In this document: piece by piece, positions 22,577-31,969 of the stretch
Position numbering within the stretch: the stretch's first letter is position 1
How the letters are laid out: each line of letters begins with the position of its first letter
Source of the DNA: Deltaproteobacteria bacterium RBG_13_43_22
GTDB lineage: Bacteria > Desulfobacterota > RBG-13-43-22
Length of the DNA: 64,000 nucleotides
Assembly: GCA_001797675.1 (NCBI GenBank)
Contig: MGQB01000013.1
Span: forward strand, 1 to 64,000
Reading direction: 5' to 3'
Program-made: the position numbers and the translations under genes
Notes under the pieces: generated by a model
Seen by the model: only the letters and a program-made list of their open reading frames with translations
Told to the model about the DNA's origin: nothing
The model's database searches: none

Positions 22577-24148
22577 TTATCGCAGGTCCTTGCGCAGGAC
22601 CGATTTAAGGATTTTCCCGGTGCCTCCCCTGGGAAACTCGCTGATCAGGCGAACTTCCCTTGGCGCCTTGAAATGGGCGAGGTGCTTTCTGGAGAACTCA
22701 ATCACCTCCTCGGGGGAGATATTGGATCCCTGTTTGGGCACCACGAAGGCCAGGGGGATTTCCCCCCACATTTCGTCCGGTTTGGAGATAACCGCACACT
22801 CGAGAATATCCGGGTGGGAATAGAGCACCGCTTCCACTTCGAGGGATGAGATATTTTCCCCCCCGCTGATAATAATGTCTTTTTGCCGGTCCTTCACATA
22901 AAGAGACCCGTCCGGTCCCATGGCGCACAGATCTCCCGTATGGTACCAACCGTCCTTCAGGGCCTCGGCCGTTTCCTTGGGGCTCTGGTAATACCCTTTC
23001 ATGACCATGTCGCCGCGTACCAGGAGTTCCCCTACCGATTCTCCGTCCCAGGGGAGGTCGTTTCCTTTGGGGTCCACGATCCGGTACTCCACCCCCACCA
23101 TAGGAAACCCCCAGGTTCGCTTGGCGCGAAAGGTACGGGTCGCCTGGTCCAGATGCGGACTCAGTTCGGGCCAGGCGATCAAGGGGGAGGTTTCGGTCAT
23201 GCCGAAGGCCGTGGAGGTAAGGGCCCCGAAGGCCTCCTCAACCCGATCAATCATGCCGGTAGGAGGCGGCGCGCCGCCTATAAGGATCCTTCTCACGCTG
23301 GAGAGGTCGTATTTCTTGAGATCATGCAATCCCAGAATGGCGTTGACCATGGTGGGGATGATGTAGAACCGCGTCACCCTCTCCCGCTGGATGATTTTCA
23401 AGGTTTCGGAAGGGTTGAATTTCTGGAGCATGACATGAGTCCCGCCCATGGCCGTCAGGTAATGGGGCGTGCCCCACCCGTTGACATGGAATAGCGGGAT
23501 CAGATGAACCTGGATGTCGGTCTCGTCCATAGGGGACGAGGCCAGGAGCGCCAGGGCATGCAGGTAGAGGTTGCGGTGCGTCAGCATGACGCCCTTGGGC
23601 CGGCCCGTGGTTCCGCTGGTATAGAAGATCTCCGCCGTGTCGTCCTCTTCAAACGGGTAGGCTTCGATAGGGTAAGGCGGATCGGGGGAAGACCCTTCCA
23701 GCAGCTCGTCGTAGGTGCCGTTGATCCAGTCGGGATTGTCACCGCCCTCACCCAGGAGAATGAACTTCTCCACGGAGGGGATATGCCCCCTTATCGATTC
23801 GATCTGGGGAATGAAGTCCCTGTCCAGGAACAGGATTTTAGGCTCGGATTCGTTGATGATATAGTCATAGTCGTCGGCGACCAGCCGGATATTGAGCGGT
23901 AAGAGGATGGCGCCGATCTGCGGGATGCCGTAAAAGGCTTCCAGGAGCCTGTGACAGTTGTATCCAAGGTACGAAATTCGGTCCCCCTTTTGTATGCCGA
24001 GACTCAGCAGACCGTTGGAAAGCCGATAGACCCGTTCCCCGTATGCGCCATAGGTAAAACGACGGTCTCCGCAAACAACGCCGGGTTTTCCCTTGTGGAT
24101 TTTCAGAGTTCTTTCCAGGAATCGAATCGGGGTGAGTGGGATGTTCAT
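22577..24148 (-). CDS. AMP-dependent acyl-CoA synthetase (fatty-acid/aryl acid--CoA ligase)
   Basis: A 523-residue class-I adenylate-forming ligase that activates a carboxylic acid to its CoA thioester with ATP. Motifs in order are the P-loop IFYTSGTTGRPKGVMLTH, GMTETSPL, the WYHTGD core, the hinge KDRQKDIIISGGENIS and the C-terminal lysine in GGTGKILK. The organisation and length match medium- or long-chain acyl-CoA ligases. A TTG at 24163 extends the frame, but TGGAGG at its own position is the ribosome site for the ATG at 24148, which is chosen. Substrate unknown; the neighbouring VOC and ACD-alpha proteins suggest catabolism. Confidence 0.9.
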   Translation of the reverse strand: MNIPLTPIRFLERTLKIHKGKPGVVCGDRRFTYGAYGERVYRLSNGLLSLGIQKGDRISYLGYNCHRLLEAFYGIPQIGAILLPLNIRLVADDYDYIINESEPKILFLDRDFIPQIESIRGHIPSVEKFILLGEGGDNPDWINGTYDELLEGSSPDPPYPIEAYPFEEDDTAEIFYTSGTTGRPKGVMLTHRNLYLHALALLASSPMDETDIQVHLIPLFHVNGWGTPHYLTAMGGTHVMLQKFNPSETLKIIQRERVTRFYIIPTMVNAILGLHDLKKYDLSSVRRILIGGAPPPTGMIDRVEEAFGALTSTAFGMTETSPLIAWPELSPHLDQATRTFRAKRTWGFPMVGVEYRIVDPKGNDLPWDGESVGELLVRGDMVMKGYYQSPKETAEALKDGWYHTGDLCAMGPDGSLYVKDRQKDIIISGGENISSLEVEAVLYSHPDILECAVISKPDEMWGEIPLAFVVPKQGSNISPEEVIEFSRKHLAHFKAPREVRLISEFPRGGTGKILKSVLRKDLR

Positions 24149-24458
24149 TTCATTTTCCTCCAATACTCAAACCCTGCCGTCTCTGCGGGTTCAGCGAGAG
24201 CAATGAGGTTCATCAATAAAAAAGTTAATTGGCCGGTCAAAAATGACGACTGTTTGAATGGGTGGCTCTTTTGAGATATGGATTCGAGCCATGAATCTCC
24301 TCAAGATCTAAAGGAAGAATGTTGTAAGATTAAGGTTACTTGGAACTAATTAACATAACTATATAATTTGTCAAGAAAGTTATTAGGCAGAGGCTGTTTT
24401 GGCACGGATGTCGCGGTTAAGCTTGATCAGCCACGGACCCATACGGAAGCACACGGAC

Positions 24459-24492
24459 TTTTTTGCCGGACCAGAAGAGTTCCGGCAAAAAA
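24459..24492. terminator. Bidirectional stem-loop terminator candidate
   Basis: A perfect 12-bp stem, TTTTTTGCCGGA / TCCGGCAAAAAA, with a 10-base loop. The T-run is on the right side for both strands. No gene ends immediately beside it, so its use is uncertain. Confidence 0.5.
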
Positions 24493-24560
24493 CTGCCGTC
24501 GCTGTCGCGAAGCATTAATTTTAATTGGGCTCAGGCAATTGTAATAAAGTATTGTCGATT

Positions 24561-24790
24561 TTTAATTGAAGCTCCCTGCACCAAATGCGCGGGAATAGCT
24601 CCCGCAACGGAGTGCAGGGAATCTTCCATGCAAGGAAAATGTTTATATCCGGTCGGCGTTCGCCGACCCTTAAGTCAGGCCGTTGGTCTGACCGGGTAGT
24701 TCGCTCGCAGATCCCGCTTAAGACGGGACATAGGCCCACGCAGCAAACTGCGGGGAATGCGCTCCCTATTCATGTTCGACAGTTCGTGAA
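24561..24790 (-). repeat. Dispersed intergenic repeat, family 3, copy 1 (reverse orientation)
   Basis: Read on the minus strand, it shares blocks with 31970-32103 and 61900-62046: GAGCGCATTCCCCG, GCGAGCGAACT, a TTTCCTTGC-[AC]-TGGA block, and the closing GTGCAGGGAGCTTCAATTA. It occupies a ~970-bp intergenic region (24149-25134) in which I see no gene. Confidence 0.55.
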
Positions 24791-24935
24791 GAAAGGACAT
24801 AACCTGTTTTCCAAAGTCGGAAAGGAATGGCTGGATAATCGGTTAGAAATCTTGGGGATGAATCTAAAGAAAAATTACTTTATTTTTACCTACCCCCAGT
24901 TCCACACTGCGCGGGAATCTTGTTTCAGCCTTCAC

Positions 24936-24988
24936 CTCGAAGTTGCATAAAAAAAATATATATCGATCATTTTTTTACAACTTCGAGA
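24936..24988. repeat. Palindrome sharing an 18-bp word with the end of the next gene
   Basis: CTCGAAGTTG-CA-TAAAAAAA on the left is inverted as TTTTTTTACAACTTCGAG on the right. The 18 bases CCTCGAAGTTGCATAAAA at 24936-24953 recur at 26532-26549, over the last codons of the ACD-alpha gene. It may function as a terminator or be a leftover gene end. Confidence 0.45.
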
Positions 24989-25134
24989 GCCATTTTCTTT
25001 GACTCCCTAATCCTTTTTCATTATACTCAGTCCCGGACTAAATTTCACGTCACGCGGCCATGCCGAAAGGCGGTCCTCCTATAATAACCGGTCAATCTAA
25101 CCCATCGCCAGACGATCTTAGGGAGTGACGAAAC

Positions 25135-26547
25135 ATGGAAGGCATCACCGATCATTCTCTCCACAAGTTCTTCTATCCCGAAAGCGTTGCCCTGATAGGT
25201 GCCTCATCCAACCCAATAAGGCCGAGCTACAATCTCGTCGGCAATCAGGTCAAGCTCGGTTACCAGGGCAGGATGTACCCGGTACACCCAACGGAAAAGG
25301 AGATCCTCGGGGTGAAGGCTTACCCCAATGTCACGAGCATTGAGGAGATCGTCGACCTCGCCGTGATCGCCGTTGGTCATGCTCAGACCCCCAAGATCCT
25401 TCGGGAATGCATCGAGAAGGGCATCAGGAGGGTGGTTCTTGTCGCCGGCGGTTTCTCCGAGATCGGAGAAGAGGGAAGAAAAATACAGCAGCAGATGCTC
25501 GAACTTGTCAGGAAGAGCGGGATTCGGGCTATCGGCCCCAACGCCCTCAGCCCCATCAATCCCCGTCACAACTTCGCCATCAGCTTCCACCCCATCGAAC
25601 GGCTCAAGACGGGCGGTCTCTCCCTGATCTTCCAGTCCGGTCTTTACGAACCGCGCCTCCGCTGGATGTTCTCGGCCTTCAACCTTCATCTGAATAAGCT
25701 CATCGACCTCGGCAACAAGATGGATCTGAACGAGGTGGATGCCCTGTCCTACCTCGTCTTTGACCCCACGACCCGCGTCATCGGTCTCCACATGGAGAGC
25801 CTGGAAGGGGATGGTCGCAAATTCCTGGAACTCATCCATCAAGCCTCTGCCCTGGGGAAGCGCGTCATAGTCCTCAAATCGGGCCGAACAGAGGAAGGGG
25901 CGAAGGCCGCTGCTTCCCATACCGGCGTGATGGTGAAGGGCAACGATAGGGTCTTCGACAGACTGCTGAAGCAATGCGGGGCTATCCGGGCTTATAGCGT
26001 CGAGGAGTTCTTTGATCTGGTAAGGGCCCTGGAGCGCTTCGGTCCTCTAACCCTCAAGGGGGACCGCATCACTGTGGCCGCCCTCCCGGGAGGGGAGGCC
26101 GTAATCATGACGGACCTCGTTCAACAGGAGGGCCTGAAGATGGCCAAGGCAAACGAAAGGACTTCAAAAAAACTGAAATCAATCTTTCCCCCCTGGGAGA
26201 TATCGGCCAACCCCTTCGACCTCGGCGTTGCCCTGCAGTTTAACGACTCGCTCCGGGTTTACGAGACCCTGATTGCGGCGATGAGCGAGGACGAGAACGT
26301 AGATGCCCTTCACCTCCAGATTCCCGAACAAATCCTGCTTTTGCCCAAGGAACTTTTCAAGCTGTTCCACCGTGCTCCTGCCCTGGGCAAGCCCCTGGCG
26401 CTATGGGTGGCCGGCATAGAGTCGGGAACCCATGAAACCCTTCAATGGTTGGAGGATCAGGGGATCCCCGTCTTCCCCACGCCGGAGAAGGCAATCCGAG
26501 CGCTTTCCGCCCTCCATCAACTGAGTGTTTCCCTCGAAGTTGCATAA
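25135..26547 (+). CDS. ADP-forming acyl-CoA synthetase alpha-chain-like protein
   Basis: A 470-residue protein with the same order as the protein at 10849: a CoA-binding Rossmann domain (VALIGASSNPIRP, YPVHPTEKE, AIGPNALSPINP), a first ligase domain (LSLIFQSGLYEPRL) and a second with AASHTGVMV. The active His is His262. It is more divergent than the other two copies: the usual SQSG is FQSG and the usual GPNC-x-G is GPNALS. No ATP-grasp domain is present. A VOC protein follows on the same strand. Confidence 0.78.
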   Translation: MEGITDHSLHKFFYPESVALIGASSNPIRPSYNLVGNQVKLGYQGRMYPVHPTEKEILGVKAYPNVTSIEEIVDLAVIAVGHAQTPKILRECIEKGIRRVVLVAGGFSEIGEEGRKIQQQMLELVRKSGIRAIGPNALSPINPRHNFAISFHPIERLKTGGLSLIFQSGLYEPRLRWMFSAFNLHLNKLIDLGNKMDLNEVDALSYLVFDPTTRVIGLHMESLEGDGRKFLELIHQASALGKRVIVLKSGRTEEGAKAAASHTGVMVKGNDRVFDRLLKQCGAIRAYSVEEFFDLVRALERFGPLTLKGDRITVAALPGGEAVIMTDLVQQEGLKMAKANERTSKKLKSIFPPWEISANPFDLGVALQFNDSLRVYETLIAAMSEDENVDALHLQIPEQILLLPKELFKLFHRAPALGKPLALWVAGIESGTHETLQWLEDQGIPVFPTPEKAIRALSALHQLSVSLEVA

Positions 26548-26616
26548 AATTGATCAATTTATTTTCTCTTTTATGCTACAGTACTATCCATCCTAATCTG
26601 AAAGGAATAAAACAAG

Positions 26617-27009
26617 ATGATGAAACCGGCAAAAAATTCTCTGGATATCGGCCTGATCTCCAGCGACATCAAGGCAAGCCTCAATTTTTATCAGAACCTG
26701 TTGGGGTTGGAGTTTGTGGGAACGATGCCCTTATGGTTTGGGACTATGCATAGGCTCCGTTTCGGCGAAAGCGACTTCAAACTGATCGAACCAAAGGAAG
26801 TGCCGCCCGGCGGCGCCATCGGCTTGGAAAAGCAATTAGGATTTCGATATGTCACCTTCGTAATAGAGAATCTTTCTCAGCTTTGCAATGATCTGAAAAA
26901 AAACGGCATAGAATTTACGGTCGCTGAAAGAGAGATCAGACCCGGCGTTCGCATTGCCATGGTCAAAGACCCGGATGGAAATATTGTGGAATTCGTGGAA
27001 CGAAAATAG
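26617..27009 (+). CDS. VOC family (glyoxalase-like) protein
   Basis: A 130-residue VOC protein with an initial DIGLISSDIKASLNFYQNLL segment, a mid-protein FRYVTFVIEN strand and a final MVKDPDGNIVEFVE block in which Glu is the typical metal ligand. The first usual His is replaced (DIGLIS), and the Asp-Pro-Asp-Gly-Asn motif is like glyoxalase/bleomycin-resistance proteins more than epimerases. It lies 69 bp after the ACD-alpha gene and probably shares its transcript. Confidence 0.75.
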   Translation: MMKPAKNSLDIGLISSDIKASLNFYQNLLGLEFVGTMPLWFGTMHRLRFGESDFKLIEPKEVPPGGAIGLEKQLGFRYVTFVIENLSQLCNDLKKNGIEFTVAEREIRPGVRIAMVKDPDGNIVEFVERK

Positions 27010-27042
27010 ATGCCCGGATGTTACATAATTTTAATTGTATAA

Positions 27043-27062
27043 TTGGGGACAACCGTCCCCAA
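27043..27062. terminator. Short palindrome between converging genes
   Basis: TTGGGGAC-AACC-GTCCCCAA forms a perfect 8-bp stem between two convergent genes (26617 plus, 27082 minus). There is no T-run, so it may be a solo repeat and not an intrinsic terminator. Confidence 0.35.
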
Positions 27063-27081
27063 TACGTCCTCAATAATCCAT

Positions 27082-27300
27082 TTAAGAACCGAGAAGATCT
27101 TTCGAAATAGACTTGGCTTCTTCCAGCTTGGTTTCTTCCACCATAACCGTTCCCCACCCCTTTTGGGTCACAAAGAGTCCGTCATAGGCGGTATCTTTAT
27201 ATTCCCTGACCAGGAAGGGAATCTCGGCCTTACCCAGGGCGTCGGTCAGAAGATCGGCCTGAAATTGATTGTCCAGGGTGATCAATTTTTTCCAGTTCAT
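27082..27300 (-). CDS. DUF2007-like small protein
   Basis: A 72-residue protein resembling the DUF2007 family (putative signal-transducing, P-II-like ferredoxin fold). Features are an early F-Q-A-D-L-L-T-D-A-L segment, IPFLVREY in the middle, and a W-G-x-V-M-V-E-E strand followed by L-E-E-A. Its role is unknown. It stands alone between two plus-strand genes. Confidence 0.6.
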   Translation of the reverse strand: MNWKKLITLDNQFQADLLTDALGKAEIPFLVREYKDTAYDGLFVTQKGWGTVMVEETKLEEAKSISKDLLGS

Positions 27301-27445
27301 TGGGCCTCTCTGGTTAAGTTACCTGTTTTTCCCCTTGACTCATAATTCTTCCCCATTTTATACTTCCTTCATCAAAAAAGAAATACTTATCAATCAACAG
27401 CTAAAAGGCCAGCGGATTAGCCGGAGTTTGGAAAGGAGCTTATAA

Positions 27446-28900
27446 ATGCCTTGGGACGCGGAACTGGAAAGGGCTTTTCATCCAAAAACAATAGCGATTG
27501 TCGGCGTATCGTCCGAGGCCAAACGAGGGGCACCCTGGGCCCCGGGCGGTCCGGCCTTTATCACCAGTCACGAGCAGCTCGGCTTTAAAGGGCGGATATA
27601 CCCGGTCAATCCCAAGGCCTCAGAAGTATTGGGTTACAAAACATATCCGACGATATCGGCCATTCCTGAGCCTGTTGATCTGGTGATTGTGTCTGTGCCG
27701 GCCCAGGCACTGCCCGATGTTCTTGAAGATTGCATCAAAGCCGGCGCCAAGAACATTCATGCCTTTACGGCAGGTTTTGAGGAGACCGGTGAAAAAGAAG
27801 GGGTTGAGTTGGGCCGGAAGGTCCGGGAGATTGCTCAACGCGGTCAACTGCGGCTCATCGGGCCCAATTGCATGGGTTTATATGTGCCGTCGGCAGGGAT
27901 CGGAACCTTTGACCAATTGCCCAGAAAGAGCGGCTCCGTGTGTTTTCTATCCCAGAGCGGCGGGCATTGTAACTGGTATGCCCACTATGGGCCGAACTAC
28001 GGCGTTAACTTCAGTAAGGTCATCAGCTTTGGTAATGCCTATGTATTGGACAGCACCGATTTCCTGGAGTATCTGGCCACGGATCCGGAGACAAAAATTA
28101 TCTGTATGTATCTGGAAGGGATTAAGGACGGAGGAAAGCTGTGGAGCCAGGTGAGGGAAATCAACCGGAACAAACCGGTTATTATTTGGAAGGCGGGACT
28201 TACGGATCATGGCTCAAGGGCCGTCGCATCCCACACGGCTTCATTGGCCGGTCAGGAGGCCATCTGGCGCGGGTTCTTCGCTCAAACCGGGGCGGTCCCG
28301 GTCTTCTCTTTGGAAGAGATGGCCGAAATGGCCATGTCTTTTCTCTATATGAAGCCGCCAAAGGGCAAGAGGGTTGCGGTGATGGGACTTGGGGGCGGTA
28401 CGAGTGTGGCGGCAGCCGATACATGCAGTCGAGAAGGGCTGGATGTACCACCCCTGAGTCAGGGTACACAGAATGAGCTGAAGAAATTCATTTCCTTGGC
28501 CGGGGCAAGCATCCGAAATCCTTTGGACACCGGCCTGGTTTTTCGCAATGTGGCCAACCTGGCACGGGAAATGGAGTCGGTGGCCGCCGATCCGATGATC
28601 GATATGCTCATTGTCATGCCGCACCTGGATATGGCCCGACATGTCGGCTTGGAGCAGGTGGACAAAATGGTTGAGTATTTGTGTGATTTCGCCAAAAACA
28701 ACCCTGCCGGCAAACCCATCGCCTTTGTATTCCATTCCTTTGCCAATGACCCCTGGGAGAGCGAACTGCGCAGCAAACTCAGAGTGGAGCTTCCCAACAA
28801 GGGGATTCCCGTTTATGGGACACTCACCGGTGCCGCCCGGGCCCTATACAGACTGGCCGGGTATTACCGATTCCAGAATGCACCGGCTATGGAAGGATAA
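27446..28900 (+). CDS. ADP-forming acyl-CoA synthetase alpha-chain-like protein
   Basis: The third alpha-type protein in the window, 484 residues. It has a CoA-binding domain (IAIVGVSSEAKRG, IYPVNPKAS, RLIGPNCMGLYVP), a first ligase domain (VCFLSQSGGHCNWYA) and a second with AVASHTASLAG, where His263 would carry the phosphate. The Gly after HT is replaced by Ala. It is closest in organisation to the protein at 10849. GGAG precedes the ATG. The ThDP enzyme gene converges on it from the right with a 56-bp gap. Confidence 0.8.
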   Translation: MPWDAELERAFHPKTIAIVGVSSEAKRGAPWAPGGPAFITSHEQLGFKGRIYPVNPKASEVLGYKTYPTISAIPEPVDLVIVSVPAQALPDVLEDCIKAGAKNIHAFTAGFEETGEKEGVELGRKVREIAQRGQLRLIGPNCMGLYVPSAGIGTFDQLPRKSGSVCFLSQSGGHCNWYAHYGPNYGVNFSKVISFGNAYVLDSTDFLEYLATDPETKIICMYLEGIKDGGKLWSQVREINRNKPVIIWKAGLTDHGSRAVASHTASLAGQEAIWRGFFAQTGAVPVFSLEEMAEMAMSFLYMKPPKGKRVAVMGLGGGTSVAAADTCSREGLDVPPLSQGTQNELKKFISLAGASIRNPLDTGLVFRNVANLAREMESVAADPMIDMLIVMPHLDMARHVGLEQVDKMVEYLCDFAKNNPAGKPIAFVFHSFANDPWESELRSKLRVELPNKGIPVYGTLTGAARALYRLAGYYRFQNAPAMEG

Positions 28901-28956
28901 CCTAATCCATACCAAACATTTTTGAATTTTGGATGTCAGGGAAAATTTTTTTCCTC

Positions 28957-30630
28957 TTAGAATCGGCCGGGTTGGATGTCGACGTCCACCAGTGCGGGTT
29001 TCCCAAGGTGCAGGGCCTTCTGAAGGACCGGTTTCAGGTCGTCCGGATCCTCCACCTTGAATCCCCGGATACCGAAGCCCCGGGCCACGGCCGCACAATC
29101 CAGCGGATGGTCCAAGAAGTCCATACCGGGATAAGTGCTTTTCCGCTCGCTCAGGCCTTGTGAGGGAAGGTAGTAACTGTTCATATAATATTTCAAGATA
29201 CGGTAGCTGCGGTTATTGCAAACGACATAGGTGACCGGCAGGTTATAATTCGCTGCCGTCCAGAGACCCTGGATGCTGTACATGGCCGAGCCGTCTCCGA
29301 TAACGGCCACCACCGGGCGGTCCGGTCTGGCCAGCTTTATCCCCAGGGCTCCGCCGATCCCCCAACCCAGGGCACCGCCCCTTATACTGAAGTAACTTCC
29401 CGGCTCGGAAAAATCCATGGCCCGGAAAAGAGGGCCGGTTGAAGTGATGGCCTCACTGGCAATGATGGCCTCCTTGGGCAGGACCTCTTTCATCTCTAAA
29501 AATAAGCGGCGGGGGTCCATAGGCCTTTGATCCCAGTTCTGCCGGACTTTCTCTACATAGCTCGCCTGTGTTTTAGACCTTAAGGCCCCCATTTTTGCGG
29601 CCCTTCTCTTGGCTGCCTCCAACCCGGCTTCTTTCATAAATTGTCGTAAAGACCTTTCCAGGACCTGGAGCCCGATCCAGATATCACCCCAGACCCCGAC
29701 TTTGACTGGTATGTTCTTTTCTATTTCCCAGGCACTCACATCCAGATGGACAATCCGTTCTTTTCCCGTAAAAACCAGCGGGCTATAAACGAACTGTTGA
29801 AACAAGGGACAACCGACAGCCAGAATGGCGTCGTATTTTCCCAAGAGGGTTTGGGCCCTGGAGGAGTCCGGATCGAACATGCCGCCGAACTGGGAATGAC
29901 CCATTGGAAAATTGACTTCAGAAAAGCTTAGGGCCATAACCGCGGCACCCAGGGTTTCGGCCACCTGTACGGCTTCGGCTACGGCGCCGGCCTGGGCCAG
30001 ACGGTCTCCGACGAGCATCAGAGGGTTCTTTGATCCGGCCAGTAATTCCGCGGCCTTCTCCACGGCTTCCGGATCGGGATGAAGCCGTGAATAGACCGGT
30101 GATGGGGGAGTCAGATCCAGATCGTCTGTCTCATCCAGGACATTCATGGGAAGCGATAGAAAAACCGGACCGGTGGGTGGTGTGGCGGCGGTTCGAAAGG
30201 CCCGTTTCAAGGTCAGGGGCACATCCCGCCCGTGCCGGACTTCGGCACTCCACTTGGTATATTGTCGGCAGAGGGTCACCATATCGCTCCAGAGAATCGG
30301 TTCGTTCAGTTGCATCCGGGTATCGGATTGCCCGGCCGTCACCACCATGGGGGTCCCTCCCCTGAAAGCATCATAGAGCATGGAAAGCCCATTGGCTATG
30401 CCTGCGGTAACATGAAGGTTTACAAAACTGGGTTTTCCTGTGGCCCGGGCATATCCATCGGCCATGGCCATGGCCGTGGTTTCCTGCAAGGCCAGGATAT
30501 ATTTCAATTGGGGGTAGTCCTGGATTCCATCCATAAAGGGAAGCTCCGTGGTACCGGGGTTTCCAAAGATATAGGGGACACCCTGGGCCATTAGCATATC
30601 TAATAGGCCATAACGACTTGTCTTTCTCAT
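28957..30630 (-). CDS. ThDP-dependent decarboxylase, benzoylformate-decarboxylase-like
   Basis: A 557-residue enzyme of the pyruvate-oxidase/benzoylformate-decarboxylase family. The N-terminal ThDP domain has FGNPGTTELPF and the conserved Glu in LALQETTAMAMADGYA. The central domain has GPVFLSLP, and the C-terminal ThDP domain carries the cofactor motif beginning IGDGSAMYSIQGLW and ending in VVCNN. The GNPGTTELPF start is typical of benzoylformate decarboxylase, which turns benzoylformate into benzaldehyde and CO2; related enzymes use other 2-oxo acids. Catalytic histidines equivalent to those of the Pseudomonas enzyme could not be confirmed. GGAGG precedes the ATG. It is a single gene. Confidence 0.85.
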   Translation of the reverse strand: MRKTSRYGLLDMLMAQGVPYIFGNPGTTELPFMDGIQDYPQLKYILALQETTAMAMADGYARATGKPSFVNLHVTAGIANGLSMLYDAFRGGTPMVVTAGQSDTRMQLNEPILWSDMVTLCRQYTKWSAEVRHGRDVPLTLKRAFRTAATPPTGPVFLSLPMNVLDETDDLDLTPPSPVYSRLHPDPEAVEKAAELLAGSKNPLMLVGDRLAQAGAVAEAVQVAETLGAAVMALSFSEVNFPMGHSQFGGMFDPDSSRAQTLLGKYDAILAVGCPLFQQFVYSPLVFTGKERIVHLDVSAWEIEKNIPVKVGVWGDIWIGLQVLERSLRQFMKEAGLEAAKRRAAKMGALRSKTQASYVEKVRQNWDQRPMDPRRLFLEMKEVLPKEAIIASEAITSTGPLFRAMDFSEPGSYFSIRGGALGWGIGGALGIKLARPDRPVVAVIGDGSAMYSIQGLWTAANYNLPVTYVVCNNRSYRILKYYMNSYYLPSQGLSERKSTYPGMDFLDHPLDCAAVARGFGIRGFKVEDPDDLKPVLQKALHLGKPALVDVDIQPGRF

Positions 30631-31284
30631 TAGTCCTCCGTTTTCTTTTTTCGTTCACTATACAAAACCTGGGAGGACAAGTCCACCCCGCCACTCTCCC
30701 GGTCCCCTGCAATTTTTAAAACCTGGCCGGTTGAAAGACCGGTTTGCCCGGCAGCGGTGGGGGCCTTTTGGAGTCGGCCTGCCTTAAAAGGACGGTTCAA
30801 AATTCATCCGGGAAAAGATGGCTCAAAGGTTTTGGGTTGGCAACCATGAAAAACCCCACTCATTACCGATCTCGAAAATGGGACTATAAGAAACAGTTAC
30901 AGCAAAAGAAAGGGGGGGCAAGTGCTCCTCGCCAATCGAGCGGCTTTTTTACAAAGTGCAAAAAGGAACTTTACTCTCTGGAGGAGCATGGCCTTCTTAA
31001 GTTCCCCTAACGGAAGGTTCCTTTTTGAAAAAACAGCCTATTTTAAAACGCTTAAGGGAATACAAGGCACAACCCTGGCTTGGTACAGACCTTGCAAATT
31101 ATTAAATTAGTGTCCATCCGGAAATTTAAGATTTCCAGATGGAGCCCTCAGCATTCAGCGATCAGCAGTTAGCCAAGCTATGGTTGTTAAAGGTCTTTGC
31201 TGACACCCGAAAGCTGATGGCTGAGCCCACTCGGCCGAAAGTATCTTTTCCGGATGAGGACCCAATAAATGGAGATTTAATTTT
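30631..31284. other. Intergenic region upstream of rex
   Basis: About 650 bases without a recognised gene. An 11-bp inverted repeat, CAAAAAGGAAC / GTTCCTTTTTG, lies at 30959-30969 and 31017-31027. Imperfect AGCTGATGGCTGAG / CAGCATTCAGCGATCAGC words occur around 31147-31226. The promoter of rex and of the leftward ThDP enzyme gene should lie here. I see no operator I can name. Confidence 0.35.
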
Positions 31285-31962
31285 ATGGAAGCCATTAAAA
31301 ATACCGACAAGGGAAGATCAAAGACAGAAAAGATATCCGATTCTACCATCCAGCGTATTTCCATTTATTATAGGACGTTAAATAGATTGGAAAAACAAGC
31401 CGTCAAACGTACCACCTCGATGAGCTTGGCCGACATCGAAGGTATTTCCCCGGTTATGGTGAGAAAGGATTTGTCTTTTTTTGGTACCTTCGGTTGCCGG
31501 GGCGTAGGTTATGATGTTCAATCTTTAAAAAGGGAACTGGCCAAAATACTGGGGTTCAGCCGGAAGTGGGGTCTGGTAATCATAGGAGGAGGCCAATTCG
31601 GCAATGTGCTGATCAATTCTCAGACTCTGAAAGATAATAATTTTACGATAAGAAAGATTTTTGATAAAGAACCTGACCTGATAAAAGACATCGATGACCA
31701 GACTGTGGTTTATCCTCTCGATCAACTTGAAGAGAAAATCAACCCTGAAGAAGATCACATTGCCATTATAGCCCTGCCGCCGCCGGAAGTTCAGTCGGTC
31801 ATCGACCGTCTGGGGAAAATCGGCATGAAAGCAGTACTCTATATGGCCTCGAGGTCAATCAAGGCCCCGCAAAATATGGTGGTCATGAATCAGGATATAT
31901 CCATAAAATTAGGGATGATGACCTATAAGGTTTTGGAAAAAGAAAATAATCGAACGGCTTGA
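31285..31962 (+). CDS. rex: Redox-sensing transcriptional repressor Rex
   Basis: A 225-residue Rex-family repressor. The N-terminal winged helix (about 18-88) holds ISDSTIQRISIYYRTLNRL and the signature VRKDLSFFGTFGCRGVGYDV (59-78). A Rossmann domain for NADH follows, with IIGGGQFGN (99-107), and the C-terminal domain-swap helix is present. Rex senses the NADH/NAD+ ratio and lifts repression of fermentative and respiratory genes when NADH is high. An earlier Met is not excluded, but the ATG at 31285 gives the family's usual N-terminus with about 15 extra residues. It is followed by a repeat and a terminator, so it is likely monocistronic. Confidence 0.93.
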   Translation: MEAIKNTDKGRSKTEKISDSTIQRISIYYRTLNRLEKQAVKRTTSMSLADIEGISPVMVRKDLSFFGTFGCRGVGYDVQSLKRELAKILGFSRKWGLVIIGGGQFGNVLINSQTLKDNNFTIRKIFDKEPDLIKDIDDQTVVYPLDQLEEKINPEEDHIAIIALPPPEVQSVIDRLGKIGMKAVLYMASRSIKAPQNMVVMNQDISIKLGMMTYKVLEKENNRTA

Positions 31963-31969
31963 ACCGGAA

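Noticed and set aside
22883-23494. A 203-codon plus-strand frame inside the acyl-CoA ligase gene.
   Set aside because: It is the complement of a clear, motif-rich ligase on the other strand. Its protein is Gly/His/Arg-rich without family features.
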